Shown piece by piece: positions 8,340-16,072 of a DNA stretch of 23,731 nucleotides. Each line of letters begins with the position of its first letter. Position 1 is the first letter of the stretch. This DNA is from Poindextera sp035604135 (GTDB lineage: Bacteria > Pseudomonadota > Alphaproteobacteria > Caulobacterales > Caulobacteraceae), in assembly GCA_035604135.1 (NCBI GenBank), contig DATNJB010000016.1, forward strand, positions 1 through 23,731. The letters run 5' to 3'. Made by a program: the position numbers and the translations under genes. The notes under the pieces were generated by a model. That model ran no database searches, was not told where the DNA came from, and saw nothing but the letters and a program-made list of their open reading frames with translations.

Positions 8340-9824
8340 ATGTTCGCCCATCCGCCCAGCAAGACCCGCCCGTTCCGCACCGCCCGTGCATCGGCGAGGC
8401 TCGCCGGCCTCCTCGCCGCTTCGATGCTGGGTGGCTGCCTGGTCGGGCCGAACTACCAGCGCCCGGCCGTCGAGACGCCGCCGGCGTTCAAGGAGGCGGA
8501 GGGCTGGACGCCGGCCCAGCCGGCCGACGGGCTCGACCGCGGCGACTGGTGGACCATCTTCAACGACGCGCTGCTCAATAGCCTCGAGACCAAGGTCGAG
8601 GTCTCCAACCAGAACCTCGCCGCGGCCCTGGCCGCCTACGAGCAGGCGCACGCGGTGGTCGCCGCAGACCAGGCGCAGCTGTTCCCGACCGTCGACCTGA
8701 CCGGCTCGGCCACGCAATCCAAGCAAGGCAGCCGTGGCGGGACGGGAACCGGGACCGGGACCGCTGGCGCGACCGGCAGGGCCACCACCAGCTACCAGCT
8801 GCAGGTCGGCGCGAGCTGGGCGCTCGACGTCTGGGGCAAGATCCGCCGCCAGGTCGAAGGCGCAAAGGCGTCCGCGCAAGCCTCGGCCGCCGATCTCGCC
8901 AACGCGCGGCTTTCGGCCCAGAGCACGCTCGCCGTCGACTACCTCGAGCTTCGCTTGCTCGACGCGCAGAAGGCGGTCTTGCGGGCGACCGTGGACGGCG
9001 ACGCCAAGGCGCTCACGGTGGTCAGCAACCAATATAACGCCGGCACGGTCCCCAAGAGCGACGAGCTGCAGGCGGAGACGACGCTGGACAACGCCAAGGC
9101 CAGTCTCGTCGATCTCGACAGCCAGCGCGCCGCCTCCGAGCATGCCATCGCCGTCCTGACCGGCGTTCCGCCGGCGGATCTCACGATCGCACCCGATCCG
9201 AACTGGGCGCCGAGCGTGCCCGAGACGCCAATCGACGTGCCCTCGACCCTGCTCGAGCGTCGGCCGGACATCGCCTCGTCGGAGCGCCTCGCCCAGGCGG
9301 CCAACGCTCAGATCGGCGTGCAGACCGCGGGCTACTTTCCGGACATCACCCTTTCCGGCGACTACGGCTTCGCCAGCAGCGGCCTGAGCGGGCTCTTGAA
9401 CGCCTCCAACGCCTTCTGGTCGATCGGCGCGAACGCGGTCGAGACGGTGTTCAACGCAGGACAGACCTCGGCGCTCGTCCGCGAGGCCAAGGCGTCCCGT
9501 GACCAGGCGTTCGCCAACTATCGCCAGACCGTGCTCACCGCCTTCCAGCAGGTCGAGGATGATCTCGCCGCCGCCCGCGTGCTGCAGACCGAGGAGCCGC
9601 TCAGGCTCGCGGCCTCACAGGCCGCCGACCAAGGCGAAACCGTCGCGCTGAACGAGTACCGCGCGGGCACCGTCGACTATACGACGGTCGTGACCGCCCA
9701 GAACGCGGCGTTGAGCGCGCGCCAGACGCTCCTGGACCTCCGGGTCCAGCGTATGACCACCGCCGTCACCCTCATCGAGGCGCTGGGCGGCGGCTGGTCG
9801 GCGAGCCAGCTGCCGAAGTCCTGA
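8340..9824 (+). CDS. Outer-membrane efflux channel lipoprotein, NodT family
   Basis: TolC-like outer-membrane factor, 494 residues, the exit duct of the tripartite pump. The N-terminus has a signal segment ending in a lipobox (MLGGC, Cys33) followed by LVGPNYQRP, the classic NodT/OprM-type start. Two repeated coiled-coil and beta-strand halves follow, with family signatures such as WWTIFNDALLN, SWALDVWGKIRRQVEG, LLERRPDIASSERLAQAANAQIGV, YFPDITLSG and a C-terminal half ending near LGGGW. A Gly/Thr-rich stretch (about residues 132-147) sits in the first beta-strand region. ATG 8340 lies 15 bases after the permease stop, with AGGA at about 8328-8331 as ribosome binding site, so it belongs to the efflux operon. 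Confidence 0.95.
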   Translation: MFAHPPSKTRPFRTARASARLAGLLAASMLGGCLVGPNYQRPAVETPPAFKEAEGWTPAQPADGLDRGDWWTIFNDALLNSLETKVEVSNQNLAAALAAYEQAHAVVAADQAQLFPTVDLTGSATQSKQGSRGGTGTGTGTAGATGRATTSYQLQVGASWALDVWGKIRRQVEGAKASAQASAADLANARLSAQSTLAVDYLELRLLDAQKAVLRATVDGDAKALTVVSNQYNAGTVPKSDELQAETTLDNAKASLVDLDSQRAASEHAIAVLTGVPPADLTIAPDPNWAPSVPETPIDVPSTLLERRPDIASSERLAQAANAQIGVQTAGYFPDITLSGDYGFASSGLSGLLNASNAFWSIGANAVETVFNAGQTSALVREAKASRDQAFANYRQTVLTAFQQVEDDLAAARVLQTEEPLRLAASQAADQGETVALNEYRAGTVDYTTVVTAQNAALSARQTLLDLRVQRMTTAVTLIEALGGGWSASQLPKS

Positions 9825-9832
9825 GTCTGTCG

Positions 9833-9883
9833 CCGGGCGCTTTTCCTGCTAGGGTCCCTGGCGCGCAGACGAGGGAGGCGAGC
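9833..9883 (+). promoter_or_regulatory. Leader of lemA with strong ribosome binding site and possible promoter
   Basis: The short gap between the channel gene and lemA holds GAGGGAGG at 9871-9878, an unusually good ribosome binding site that supports ATG 9887 (8-base spacing) over GTG 9884 (5-base spacing). Upstream, CTGTCG at 9827-9832 and GCTAGGGT at 9848-9855 (15-base spacer) loosely resemble the Caulobacter housekeeping promoter (TTGACG-type -35, GCTA-type -10). The ribosome site is clear; the promoter is a guess. Confidence 0.35.
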
Positions 9884-9886
9884 GTG

Positions 9887-10504
9887 ATGCCATTGAGGGA
9901 CAAGGGCTGGCTGGTCGCGCTCACCGCGCCGGTCCTGCTCGCCGGATGCGGCGTCAACACCATCCCCACCGACGAGGAGAAGGCCAAGGCGGCCTGGGCG
10001 GACGTGCAGGCCGACTACCAGCGCCGCGCCGACCTGGTCCCCAATCTGGTCGCGACCGTCCAGGGGTACGCGGTCCAGGAGCGCACCGTGCTCGTGCAGG
10101 TCACCCAGGCGCGCGCCCAGGCCACGCACGTGACGGTCGACGCCTCCACCCTGACCGACCCGGCGAAGTTCCAACAGTATGAGCAGGCGCAGAACCAGCT
10201 GTCCGGCGTGCTGGGCCACCTGCTCGCCATCACCGAGAACTATCCGGACCTGAAGTCGAACGAGAACTTCCTGACGCTCCAATCCCAACTCGAGGGGACC
10301 GAGAATCGCATCGCGATAGCGCGGCGCGACTACAACGAGGCGGTGCGCGTCTACAACACCGACCTGCACACCTTTCCCGGCGTCATCTGGGCCGGGACGC
10401 TCTACAAGTCGGAAAAACCGATGCAGGAGTTCGCGGCCAGCGAGGGGGCGCAGGCGGCGCCGACGGTGAGCTTCCCGCCCCCGCCGCCCGCGCCCTCGCC
10501 GTAG
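9887..10504 (+). CDS. lemA: LemA family lipoprotein
   Basis: LemA family protein, about 205 residues, of unknown biochemical role and anchored to the envelope. The N-terminus is a short hydrophobic signal with lipobox LAGC (Cys21 counted from ATG 9887), followed by GVNTIPTDEEKAKAAWADVQ, typical of alphaproteobacterial LemA. The family signatures YQRRADLVPNLVATVQGYA, LLAITENYPDLKSNENFLTLQ, EGTENRIAIARRDYNEAVR and YNTDLHTFPG are all present in order. The fold is a bundle of long helices. The C-terminus is a Pro-rich tail (PPPPPAPSP). An overlapping GTG at 9884 could add one residue. The gene is followed after 4 bases by a TPM protein gene, a pairing seen in many bacteria, and the proteins probably act together in the envelope. 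Confidence 0.93.
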   Translation: MPLRDKGWLVALTAPVLLAGCGVNTIPTDEEKAKAAWADVQADYQRRADLVPNLVATVQGYAVQERTVLVQVTQARAQATHVTVDASTLTDPAKFQQYEQAQNQLSGVLGHLLAITENYPDLKSNENFLTLQSQLEGTENRIAIARRDYNEAVRVYNTDLHTFPGVIWAGTLYKSEKPMQEFAASEGAQAAPTVSFPPPPPAPSP

Positions 10505-10508
10505 GCCC

Positions 10509-11276
10509 ATGGCTCGCCTCTTCATCCTGGCCGTGGCGCTGCTGTTCGCTATGGCTGGCCCGGGTCGGGCGGCGCCCACCTTTCCGGCGCTGAACGGCCA
10601 GCGGGTGGTCGATGACGCGCACGTGCTATCGGCGGCGACCGTCTCCGACCTCACCGGCAAGCTCGCCGCGCTCGAGCAGAAGAACGGCGACCAGGTCGTC
10701 GTCGTCACGCTGCCGTCCCTGCAGGGCTACGAGATCGAGGACTACGGCTATCAGCTGGGCCGCGCCTGGGGCATCGGCCAGAAAGGCAAGGACAACGGGG
10801 TCATCTTCATCGTCGCCCCTAACGAGCACAAGGTCAGGATCGAGGTCGGTTACGGCCTGGAGCCGGTGATGACCGACGCCCTCTCCAGCATTATCCTGCA
10901 GGAGCAGGTCTTGCCGAAGTTCCGCTCGGGCGACGTCGAGGGCGGCGTCGTGGCGGGGACCGATGCGATCATCAGCCAGCTCGGCCTCGACCCGGCGCAG
11001 GCGCAGGCGAACGCGCAAGCAGCGGAACAGCAGCCGCCGGCCGGCCGGCCCAACCCGATCCCCATCATCATTCTGCTTGTCCTGTTCTTCTTCATCATCC
11101 GCGGCCTGTTCGGCCGCTGGGGGGGCGGCGGCGGGCTCTGGATGGCGGCGCCCTTCCTGTTCATGGGCGGCGGCGGCCGTTCCTATGGCGGCGGCTTTGG
11201 CGACGGCGGCGGGTTTGGCGGGTTCAGCGGCGGTGGCGGGTCGTTCGGCGGCGGCGGCGCGTCGGGGAGCTGGTAG
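10509..11276 (+). CDS. TPM domain protein (YgcG family), secreted and membrane-anchored
   Basis: 255-residue envelope protein. It has a signal peptide (about residues 1-21, cleaved near GRA-AP), then a TPM domain (about 25-160) with family signatures VVDDAHVLS, DQVVVVTLPSLQGYEIEDYG, GIGQKGKDNGVIFIVAPNEHKVRIEVGYGLE and VLPKFRSGDVEGGV. A Pro-rich linker leads to one transmembrane helix (about 184-203, IPIIILLVLFFFIIRG), followed by a Gly-rich tail of about 50 residues. This layout is that of YgcG-type proteins. TPM domains have been linked to acid phosphatase activity in plant chloroplast TLP18.3/TPM proteins and to membrane-protein maintenance, but the bacterial role is not established. ATG 10509 lies 4 bases after the lemA stop with no obvious ribosome site, so translation is probably coupled. 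Confidence 0.9.
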   Translation: MARLFILAVALLFAMAGPGRAAPTFPALNGQRVVDDAHVLSAATVSDLTGKLAALEQKNGDQVVVVTLPSLQGYEIEDYGYQLGRAWGIGQKGKDNGVIFIVAPNEHKVRIEVGYGLEPVMTDALSSIILQEQVLPKFRSGDVEGGVVAGTDAIISQLGLDPAQAQANAQAAEQQPPAGRPNPIPIIILLVLFFFIIRGLFGRWGGGGGLWMAAPFLFMGGGGRSYGGGFGDGGGFGGFSGGGGSFGGGGASGSW

Positions 11277-11960
11277 ATGCTGAATCCCTCCGACCACGAG
11301 CGCGTGCACGCCGCGATCGCCGCAGCAGAGGCCAAGACCGCCGGAGAGCTGTTCTGCGTCGTCGCGACCGAGAGCGCGTCCTATCGCGAGGTCCCGCTCG
11401 CCTGGGCGGCGGGCGTCGCGTTGCTCGGGCCGCCGGTCGCGCTCGTCTTCGGCGTCCGCCCGGGAATGCTGCTCGCGGCGCTCGAGGGCGGCTGGGTGGC
11501 GGGCCACGCCCACGCGCTCGAAGGGGCGATGACGCGCGCGGTCATAGGCTATGCGGTCGTCCAGGCGGCGCTGTTCGCCGTAGTCCTCATCCTGGCTGCG
11601 ATCCCTCCCGTGCGGCGGCTGCTCACGCCGGGGTTCCTCAAGCGCAATCATGTGCACGCGCGCGCGCTCGAGCAGTTCGCCCATCGCCGCCACGTGAGCG
11701 GTGCGCCGGCCAGCGTGCTGATCTATGCCTCGACCGCCGAGCGCCAGGTCGAGATCATCGCCGACGAGGCGATCCATGCGCAGACGGGCGACGGCGTCTG
11801 GAACGACGCGATCAAGGCGGCGCTCGCCAAGATCCGCGCCGGCGATGCGGCCGGCGGCCTCATCGCCGCAATCGAGCGATGCGGCGCGGCCCTCGCCCAG
11901 CACTTCCCGGCCAAGGGCGCCGCGCAGCCCGAACCGGCGGACGACCTCAAGGAAGTCTAG
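11277..11960 (+). CDS. TPM domain membrane protein, second paralogue
   Basis: 227-residue protein starting at the base after the previous stop (TAG then ATG), so almost certainly translationally coupled. It has no signal peptide. The TPM domain appears split: an N-terminal part (residues about 5-40, HERVHAAIAAAEAKTAGELFCVVA), then two hydrophobic segments (about 42-60 and 88-112) forming a membrane hairpin, then the rest of the domain (about 115-200) with RRHVSGAPASVLIYAST, ERQVEIIADEAIH and WNDAIKAALAKIRAGDAAGGLIAAI. This organisation is common for the second TPM protein in lemA-TPM-TPM clusters. The C-terminus is acidic. It ends 20 bases before the convergent otsA stop. Function unknown. 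Confidence 0.88.
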   Translation: MLNPSDHERVHAAIAAAEAKTAGELFCVVATESASYREVPLAWAAGVALLGPPVALVFGVRPGMLLAALEGGWVAGHAHALEGAMTRAVIGYAVVQAALFAVVLILAAIPPVRRLLTPGFLKRNHVHARALEQFAHRRHVSGAPASVLIYASTAERQVEIIADEAIHAQTGDGVWNDAIKAALAKIRAGDAAGGLIAAIERCGAALAQHFPAKGAAQPEPADDLKEV

Positions 11961-11980
11961 CGCGCTGAGCCAGAGCCGCC

Positions 11981-13351
11981 TCAGGCTTCGAGCGCGCTCA
12001 CGAACGACTCGCGCCAGACGTTGACATCGTTCTTGGTCACGCCTTCGAGCAGGGCGGCGTGCCGCCGCCGCCGTTCCGCCTGGTCCATGGTCAGAGCGCG
12101 CTTCAGCGCCTCGGACAGCTCTTCGTGGCTAAACGGATTGACGATCAGCGCCTCACGCATCTGCAGCGCCGCGCCGGCGAACCGCGAGAGAATGAGAACG
12201 CCGGGATCCTCCGGGTTCTGCGCCGCCACATACTCCTTCGCCACCAGGTTCATCCCGTCCCTGAGCGGCGTCACCAGCCCGACGCGCGCGGCGCGGTAGA
12301 CCCCCGCCAACTCGTCACGGCGGTAGTTGCGGTTGACGTAGCGGATCGGCGACCAGTCGGTGTCGGCGAAGGCGGCGTTGATCCGCCCCGAGAGCGTATC
12401 CAGCCGGGCGCGGATGTCCTGGTAGGTGTCGACCTCGTCGCGCGAGACGGGCGCGATCTGCAACAGGAAGACCTTTCCGTGGAAGTCCGGATTGTCGTGC
12501 AGGAAGAGCTCGAAGCCCAGGAAACGGTCGTCGAGGCCCTTCGAATAGTCCAGCCGGTCGACGCCGACCAACATTGAGCGGAACACCGCCTGGGCCGCCA
12601 TGCGGTCGAACATGCGGGTCGCGGCCGGCGAGCGCACCTGCTCGGCGAAGTCGGCGGCGTCGATGCCGATCGGGAAGGCGCCGGCGAGAACGGTCTTGCC
12701 GAATGCCTCCAGCCGCCCGTCGCCGAGGCTCCGCCCACCCACCTCATGCACGAGGTAATCTTCGAACGCCTCGAGCCACTCGGTGGTCTGGAAACCGATC
12801 AGGTCGTAGGCGAACAGGGCTTCGACGAGCTGCCGGTGCCGCGGCAGGGTCACGACCAGCTGCCGGGCCGGCCAAGGCGTGTGTAGGAAGAAACCGACCC
12901 GGTTCTTCACCCCGAGCCGCCTGAGCTCCCGCGCCAGTGGGATCAGATGGTAGTCGTGCACCCAGACAAGATTCTCGTCCTCGATCAGTGGGCGGACGCA
13001 ATCGGCGAGCCGGCGATTGACGCGCTCATAGCCCTCGCTGAACGAGCGGTCGTAGGCCGCCAGGTCCATGCGGTAGTGGAACAGCGGCCAGAGCGTCTTG
13101 TTGGCGAAGCCGTTGTAATAGAGGCGGACGTCCTCCTCTTCGAGGTCGACGGCGGCCACGGTCACCCCTTCGGTCCGGCTCATGGCGATCTCGCCGGTGA
13201 AGACGGGGACCGTGCGGCCGCTCCAGCCGAACCAGAGCCCATCGCCGGCGCGCAAGCCCGCGGTCAGCGCCATCGCCAGACCGCCGGTCTGCGCGGCGCC
13301 CCGGCCGGCGGGGCGCCCGATCCGGTTGGAGATCACGACCAGCCGGCTCAT
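11981..13351 (-). CDS. otsA: Trehalose-6-phosphate synthase (GT20)
   Basis: Transfers glucose from UDP-glucose to glucose-6-phosphate to give trehalose-6-phosphate, in the cytosol. It has 456 residues, near the 474 of E. coli OtsA, and the GT-B fold motifs are in place: SNRIGRP with Arg10, YYNGFANKTLWPLFHY with Tyr79 and Trp88, the catalytic-site block WVHDYHLIPLA (Asp133), and the donor-site block GVDRLDYSKG (Arg266, Lys271). The N-terminal glycine loop reads GRGAAQTGGLAMAL, a normal variant. ATG 13351 has GGAG at 13361-13364 (9-base spacing) and overlaps the GH15 stop by 4 bases, so it is translated from the same message as the third gene of the operon. It meets the second TPM gene tail to tail, with 20 bases between stops and no clear terminator. 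Confidence 0.96.
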   Translation of the reverse strand: MSRLVVISNRIGRPAGRGAAQTGGLAMALTAGLRAGDGLWFGWSGRTVPVFTGEIAMSRTEGVTVAAVDLEEEDVRLYYNGFANKTLWPLFHYRMDLAAYDRSFSEGYERVNRRLADCVRPLIEDENLVWVHDYHLIPLARELRRLGVKNRVGFFLHTPWPARQLVVTLPRHRQLVEALFAYDLIGFQTTEWLEAFEDYLVHEVGGRSLGDGRLEAFGKTVLAGAFPIGIDAADFAEQVRSPAATRMFDRMAAQAVFRSMLVGVDRLDYSKGLDDRFLGFELFLHDNPDFHGKVFLLQIAPVSRDEVDTYQDIRARLDTLSGRINAAFADTDWSPIRYVNRNYRRDELAGVYRAARVGLVTPLRDGMNLVAKEYVAAQNPEDPGVLILSRFAGAALQMREALIVNPFSHEELSEALKRALTMDQAERRRRHAALLEGVTKNDVNVWRESFVSALEA

Positions 13352-15147
13352 CGCGCCGTGCTCCAGGGTCGGCTGAGCAGGCTGGCGCAGTTGATCAGCC
13401 CAACCAGCGAGTAGGTCTGCGGATAGTTGCCCCAGAGCCGCCCGTCCTCGAGCCCGATGTCCTCCGACAGAAGGCCGGATGACGTCCGGTGGCTCAGCAT
13501 CTGCTCGAACAGGGCTCGCGCCTCCGCTGTACGTCCTGAGAGGTGCAACGCTTCGATGAACCAGAAGGTGCAGACGTTGAACGCCGTCTCCGGCTCGCCG
13601 AAGTCGTCGTCCGCATAGCGCATCAGATAAGGGCCGCGCTTTAAGTCCCGCTCGATGGCGGCGAGCGTCTTCTGGTGGCGCGGATCGTTCGGGCCGATGA
13701 AACGTACGTCGACCATCTGCAACAGGCTCGCGTCCAGTTCGTCGCCCCCGAAGCTGGCGGCGAAGCGATCCTTCTCAACGTTCCACGCCTCCGCCTCGAT
13801 GCGGGTGCGGACGGTCTGGGCGCGCGCGCGCCAGTAGGTGGTGCGTTCGGCAAGACCCAGCGCCTCGGCGACATTGGCCAGCCGGTCGCAGGCGGCCCAG
13901 CACATGACTGCCGAATAGGTGTGCACCCGCGCGCGCGTGCGGAACTCCCAAAGGCCGGCGTCGGGCTGGTCGTGCATGAGGAACGCGCGCTCGCCGACCT
14001 GCTCCAGCGCGCGAAAGTCCTCGACGGTCGCTGGCCTGAGCAGTCGTTCGTCGAAGAAGGCCTGGGCCGCGGAGAGGATGATCTGGCCGTAGACGTCGTG
14101 CTGAAGATGCTCGTGCGCCTGGTTGCCCGCCCGCACGGGTCCCATGCCGCGGAAGCCGGGCAGGGCGTCGATGATCCGTTCCCCGAGCGCTGGCTCGAGC
14201 CCCACGCCGTACACCGGCTGGATATGCCCGCCTCTCGACTGGTCGATCAGGTTCCTGAGATAGCGGAGGTAGTTCTCCAGCATGTCGGCCGCGCCAAGGC
14301 GGTTCAGCGCTTGCACGACGTAGTAGGCGTCCCTCAGCCAGCAGTAGCGGTAGTCCCAGTTGCGGCCCGAGTGCGGGGCTTCCGGGATCGAGGTCGTCAT
14401 CGCCGCCACGATAGCGCCGGTCTCCTCGTAGGCGCAGAGCTTGAGCGCGATCGCGGCGCGGATCACCGCCGTCTGCCACTCGAGCGGCACCGACAGCGTG
14501 CGCACCCACTCGCGCCAGGCGGCTGTCGTCTCCCAAAGCATGCGCTCGGCCGTGGTCAGCACGTCCGCGTTCACCGGCTCGTCGGGCCCGAGAAACAACG
14601 CCAGATCCTGTTCGAGGCGGAACGTCCGTGCGCCCACGATATGCGAGACCGGGCAGTTGGTCGTGAGCCGCACCACCAGCTCCGAGCACAGGAACCGGAT
14701 ATGGTTTGAGCCGGTCGTCACCTCGGCCGTCCGCCGGCCCCAGTCCGCGGTCGGTGTGAGGCGGATGCGGACGTTGGGCGCCCCCTCGAGCGGGCGGATC
14801 AGGCGGATAAACGCTGTCGGTCGATAGACGCGGCCGAACTGCGGATAGCGCGGCGAGAAATCCAGGATCTCAAGCGTCGCCCCGTTCTTGTCGGTGAGCT
14901 CGGTGCGAAGAACCGCGGTGTTGCGCAGATAGGCTTGGGCCGTCTCGGCGACGTCGATCATGTCGACCGCCCACAGGCCGTGGGTCGTCTGCTCCCCCGG
15001 GTCGCGGTCGCTCAGCAGGGACGAGAACACAGGGTCGGAGTCGAAGCGCGGCGCGCAGGCCCAGACATAGCGGCCCATGCGATCGATCAACGCGCTCACC
15101 GCGCAATTGCCGATCGGCGCAAGATCCAGATCGCCGCCCGCTTGCAT
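13348..15147 (-). CDS. Glycoside hydrolase family 15 (glucoamylase/trehalase-like)
   Basis: Cytosolic GH15 enzyme (no signal peptide), 599 residues, with an N-terminal beta-sandwich domain and a C-terminal (alpha/alpha)6 barrel. GH15 signatures are clear: MMTSIPEA followed by RNWDYRYCWLRDAYYVVQAL, FRGMGPVRAGNQA, HDVYGQ, the general-acid block GLWEFRTR (Glu401 from ATG 15147) and the general-base block EPETAFNVCTFWFIEAL (Glu520). Both catalytic glutamates are therefore present. ATG 15147 overlaps the otsB stop by one base (TGATG); an adjoining GTG at 15150 would give 600 residues. Its position between otsB and otsA points to trehalose metabolism. Trehalase activity is known for mycobacterial GH15 enzymes, but glucan or maltooligosaccharide hydrolysis is also possible. 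Family assignment is certain; substrate is inference. Confidence 0.93.
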   Translation of the reverse strand: MQAGGDLDLAPIGNCAVSALIDRMGRYVWACAPRFDSDPVFSSLLSDRDPGEQTTHGLWAVDMIDVAETAQAYLRNTAVLRTELTDKNGATLEILDFSPRYPQFGRVYRPTAFIRLIRPLEGAPNVRIRLTPTADWGRRTAEVTTGSNHIRFLCSELVVRLTTNCPVSHIVGARTFRLEQDLALFLGPDEPVNADVLTTAERMLWETTAAWREWVRTLSVPLEWQTAVIRAAIALKLCAYEETGAIVAAMTTSIPEAPHSGRNWDYRYCWLRDAYYVVQALNRLGAADMLENYLRYLRNLIDQSRGGHIQPVYGVGLEPALGERIIDALPGFRGMGPVRAGNQAHEHLQHDVYGQIILSAAQAFFDERLLRPATVEDFRALEQVGERAFLMHDQPDAGLWEFRTRARVHTYSAVMCWAACDRLANVAEALGLAERTTYWRARAQTVRTRIEAEAWNVEKDRFAASFGGDELDASLLQMVDVRFIGPNDPRHQKTLAAIERDLKRGPYLMRYADDDFGEPETAFNVCTFWFIEALHLSGRTAEARALFEQMLSHRTSSGLLSEDIGLEDGRLWGNYPQTYSLVGLINCASLLSRPWSTAR

Positions 15148-15932
15148 CACGGCGCTCGCCCCGCCGCGAGCGAAGCGCGCAGCCAGGCGCGCACGGCCGC
15201 AACGTCGGTCAGGCCGGCCAAGGCGGCTGTCTTGCGGCCGCTGCCGACCAGGACGCCGAAGCCGCCCATCTCGGTTGCCGCGGCGAAACCGCGCTCGTCG
15301 GTCAGGTCATCGCCCACGAAGACTGGCAGCCCGCCGGCGAAAGGAGCCTGGGCCATGAACGCGCCCACGGCGTCGCCCTTGTCTGGCCCCGGGGTGCGCA
15401 GCTCGAGCACCATGTCGCCAGCCTGCAGGACGAGCGCGCCAGCCCGCGCCAGCGCCTCGGCGGCGTGGCGCACTTCCTCGGCCGCCGCCGGCGCCGCGCG
15501 ATAGTGCACGGCTAGGCTCAGCCCTTTGTCTTCCAGCCACGCGCCCGGCCAGGCGTCGGTCAGCGGCGCGAGCGCCCTCCGCGCGGCCGCCAGATTGGGG
15601 CTCGCCTCGGCGCGCCAGACCGCGCCATCGGTGAAGCGTCGCTCCAGGCCGTGCACACCGGCCACGGCCGCAACGCTGCGATCGAGGATGCGGTCGACCT
15701 CGCCCAGCGTGCGGCCGCTGATCACCGCCAACCGCCCGTCGAGGGCCTGGGCCAGCGCGCGGAGCAGCGCGGTGCGCTCCGGCTCGGGGCCGACGTCCTC
15801 GGGCCGCGGCGAAATTGGCGCAAGCGTGCCGTCGAGGTCGAGAAAGAGCGCTGTCCCGGCCAGCGACAGCGGCGCCGGCGCAGGGCGTACGCTCACCGCT
15901 GGACCCGCTCCCTCAGTGCCGGCGCGATGCAT
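15147..15932 (-). CDS. otsB: Trehalose-6-phosphate phosphatase
   Basis: HAD-superfamily phosphatase that converts trehalose-6-phosphate to trehalose. It has 261 residues, close to the 266 of E. coli OtsB. Motif I is FLDLDGTLAPI (nucleophile Asp32, acid/base Asp34), motif II lies in LAVISGRTLGEVD, the cap region carries AVHYRAAP and LELRTPGPDKGDAV (with the motif III lysine), and motif IV is VFVGDDLTDERGF (about residues 205-216). ATG 15932 is well placed, with GGAG at 15938-15941 on this strand and a 5-base gap. It is the first gene of the otsB-GH15-otsA operon, and all three genes overlap, which implies coupled translation. A candidate promoter lies 45-73 bases upstream. Confidence 0.95.
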   Translation of the reverse strand: MHRAGTEGAGPAVSVRPAPAPLSLAGTALFLDLDGTLAPISPRPEDVGPEPERTALLRALAQALDGRLAVISGRTLGEVDRILDRSVAAVAGVHGLERRFTDGAVWRAEASPNLAAARRALAPLTDAWPGAWLEDKGLSLAVHYRAAPAAAEEVRHAAEALARAGALVLQAGDMVLELRTPGPDKGDAVGAFMAQAPFAGGLPVFVGDDLTDERGFAAATEMGGFGVLVGSGRKTAALAGLTDVAAVRAWLRASLAAGRAP

Positions 15933-15976
15933 CGAGTCTCCATGGCCGCCGTTGGAGCGAAAGCGACGTCAGACAG

Positions 15977-16005
15977 ATGATACGACCGCGCTCCGCAACG
16001 TTCAT
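15977..16005 (-). promoter_or_regulatory. Candidate sigma-70-type promoter for the ots operon
   Basis: On the minus strand, TATCAT (15982-15977, five of six matches to TATAAT) lies 17 bases downstream of ATGAAC (16005-16000, three of six matches to TTGACA). This would start transcription near 15970, about 38 bases before the otsB ATG. No good EcfG general-stress site (GGAAC, 16-17 bases, CGTT) is present, only the diverged TGAAC with CGTA at a 15-base gap. Found by eye. Confidence 0.35.
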
Positions 16006-16072
16006 GGAAAAGTGTTGGCGGCAAGGCTAGCATCCGTCGCGGGTTGGCGGGTTTCGGGCGAGGGGCGCGAAC

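Noticed and set aside
9831..9845. Small stem (CGCC/GGCG) followed by TTTT after the channel gene, terminator-like
   Set aside because: The stem is only 4 bases with a 1-base loop, too short to form a stable terminator.
11112..11270. GGC-rich tandem repeats near the end of the first TPM gene
   Set aside because: They encode the glycine-rich tail normal for YgcG-type proteins; they are not a separate repeat element.
11961..11996. Possible bidirectional terminator between the TPM gene and otsA
   Set aside because: Short arms (CGCGCT/AGCGCG and CTGAG/CTCAG) compete with each other, there is no T-tract, and most of the structure lies inside the otsA coding end.
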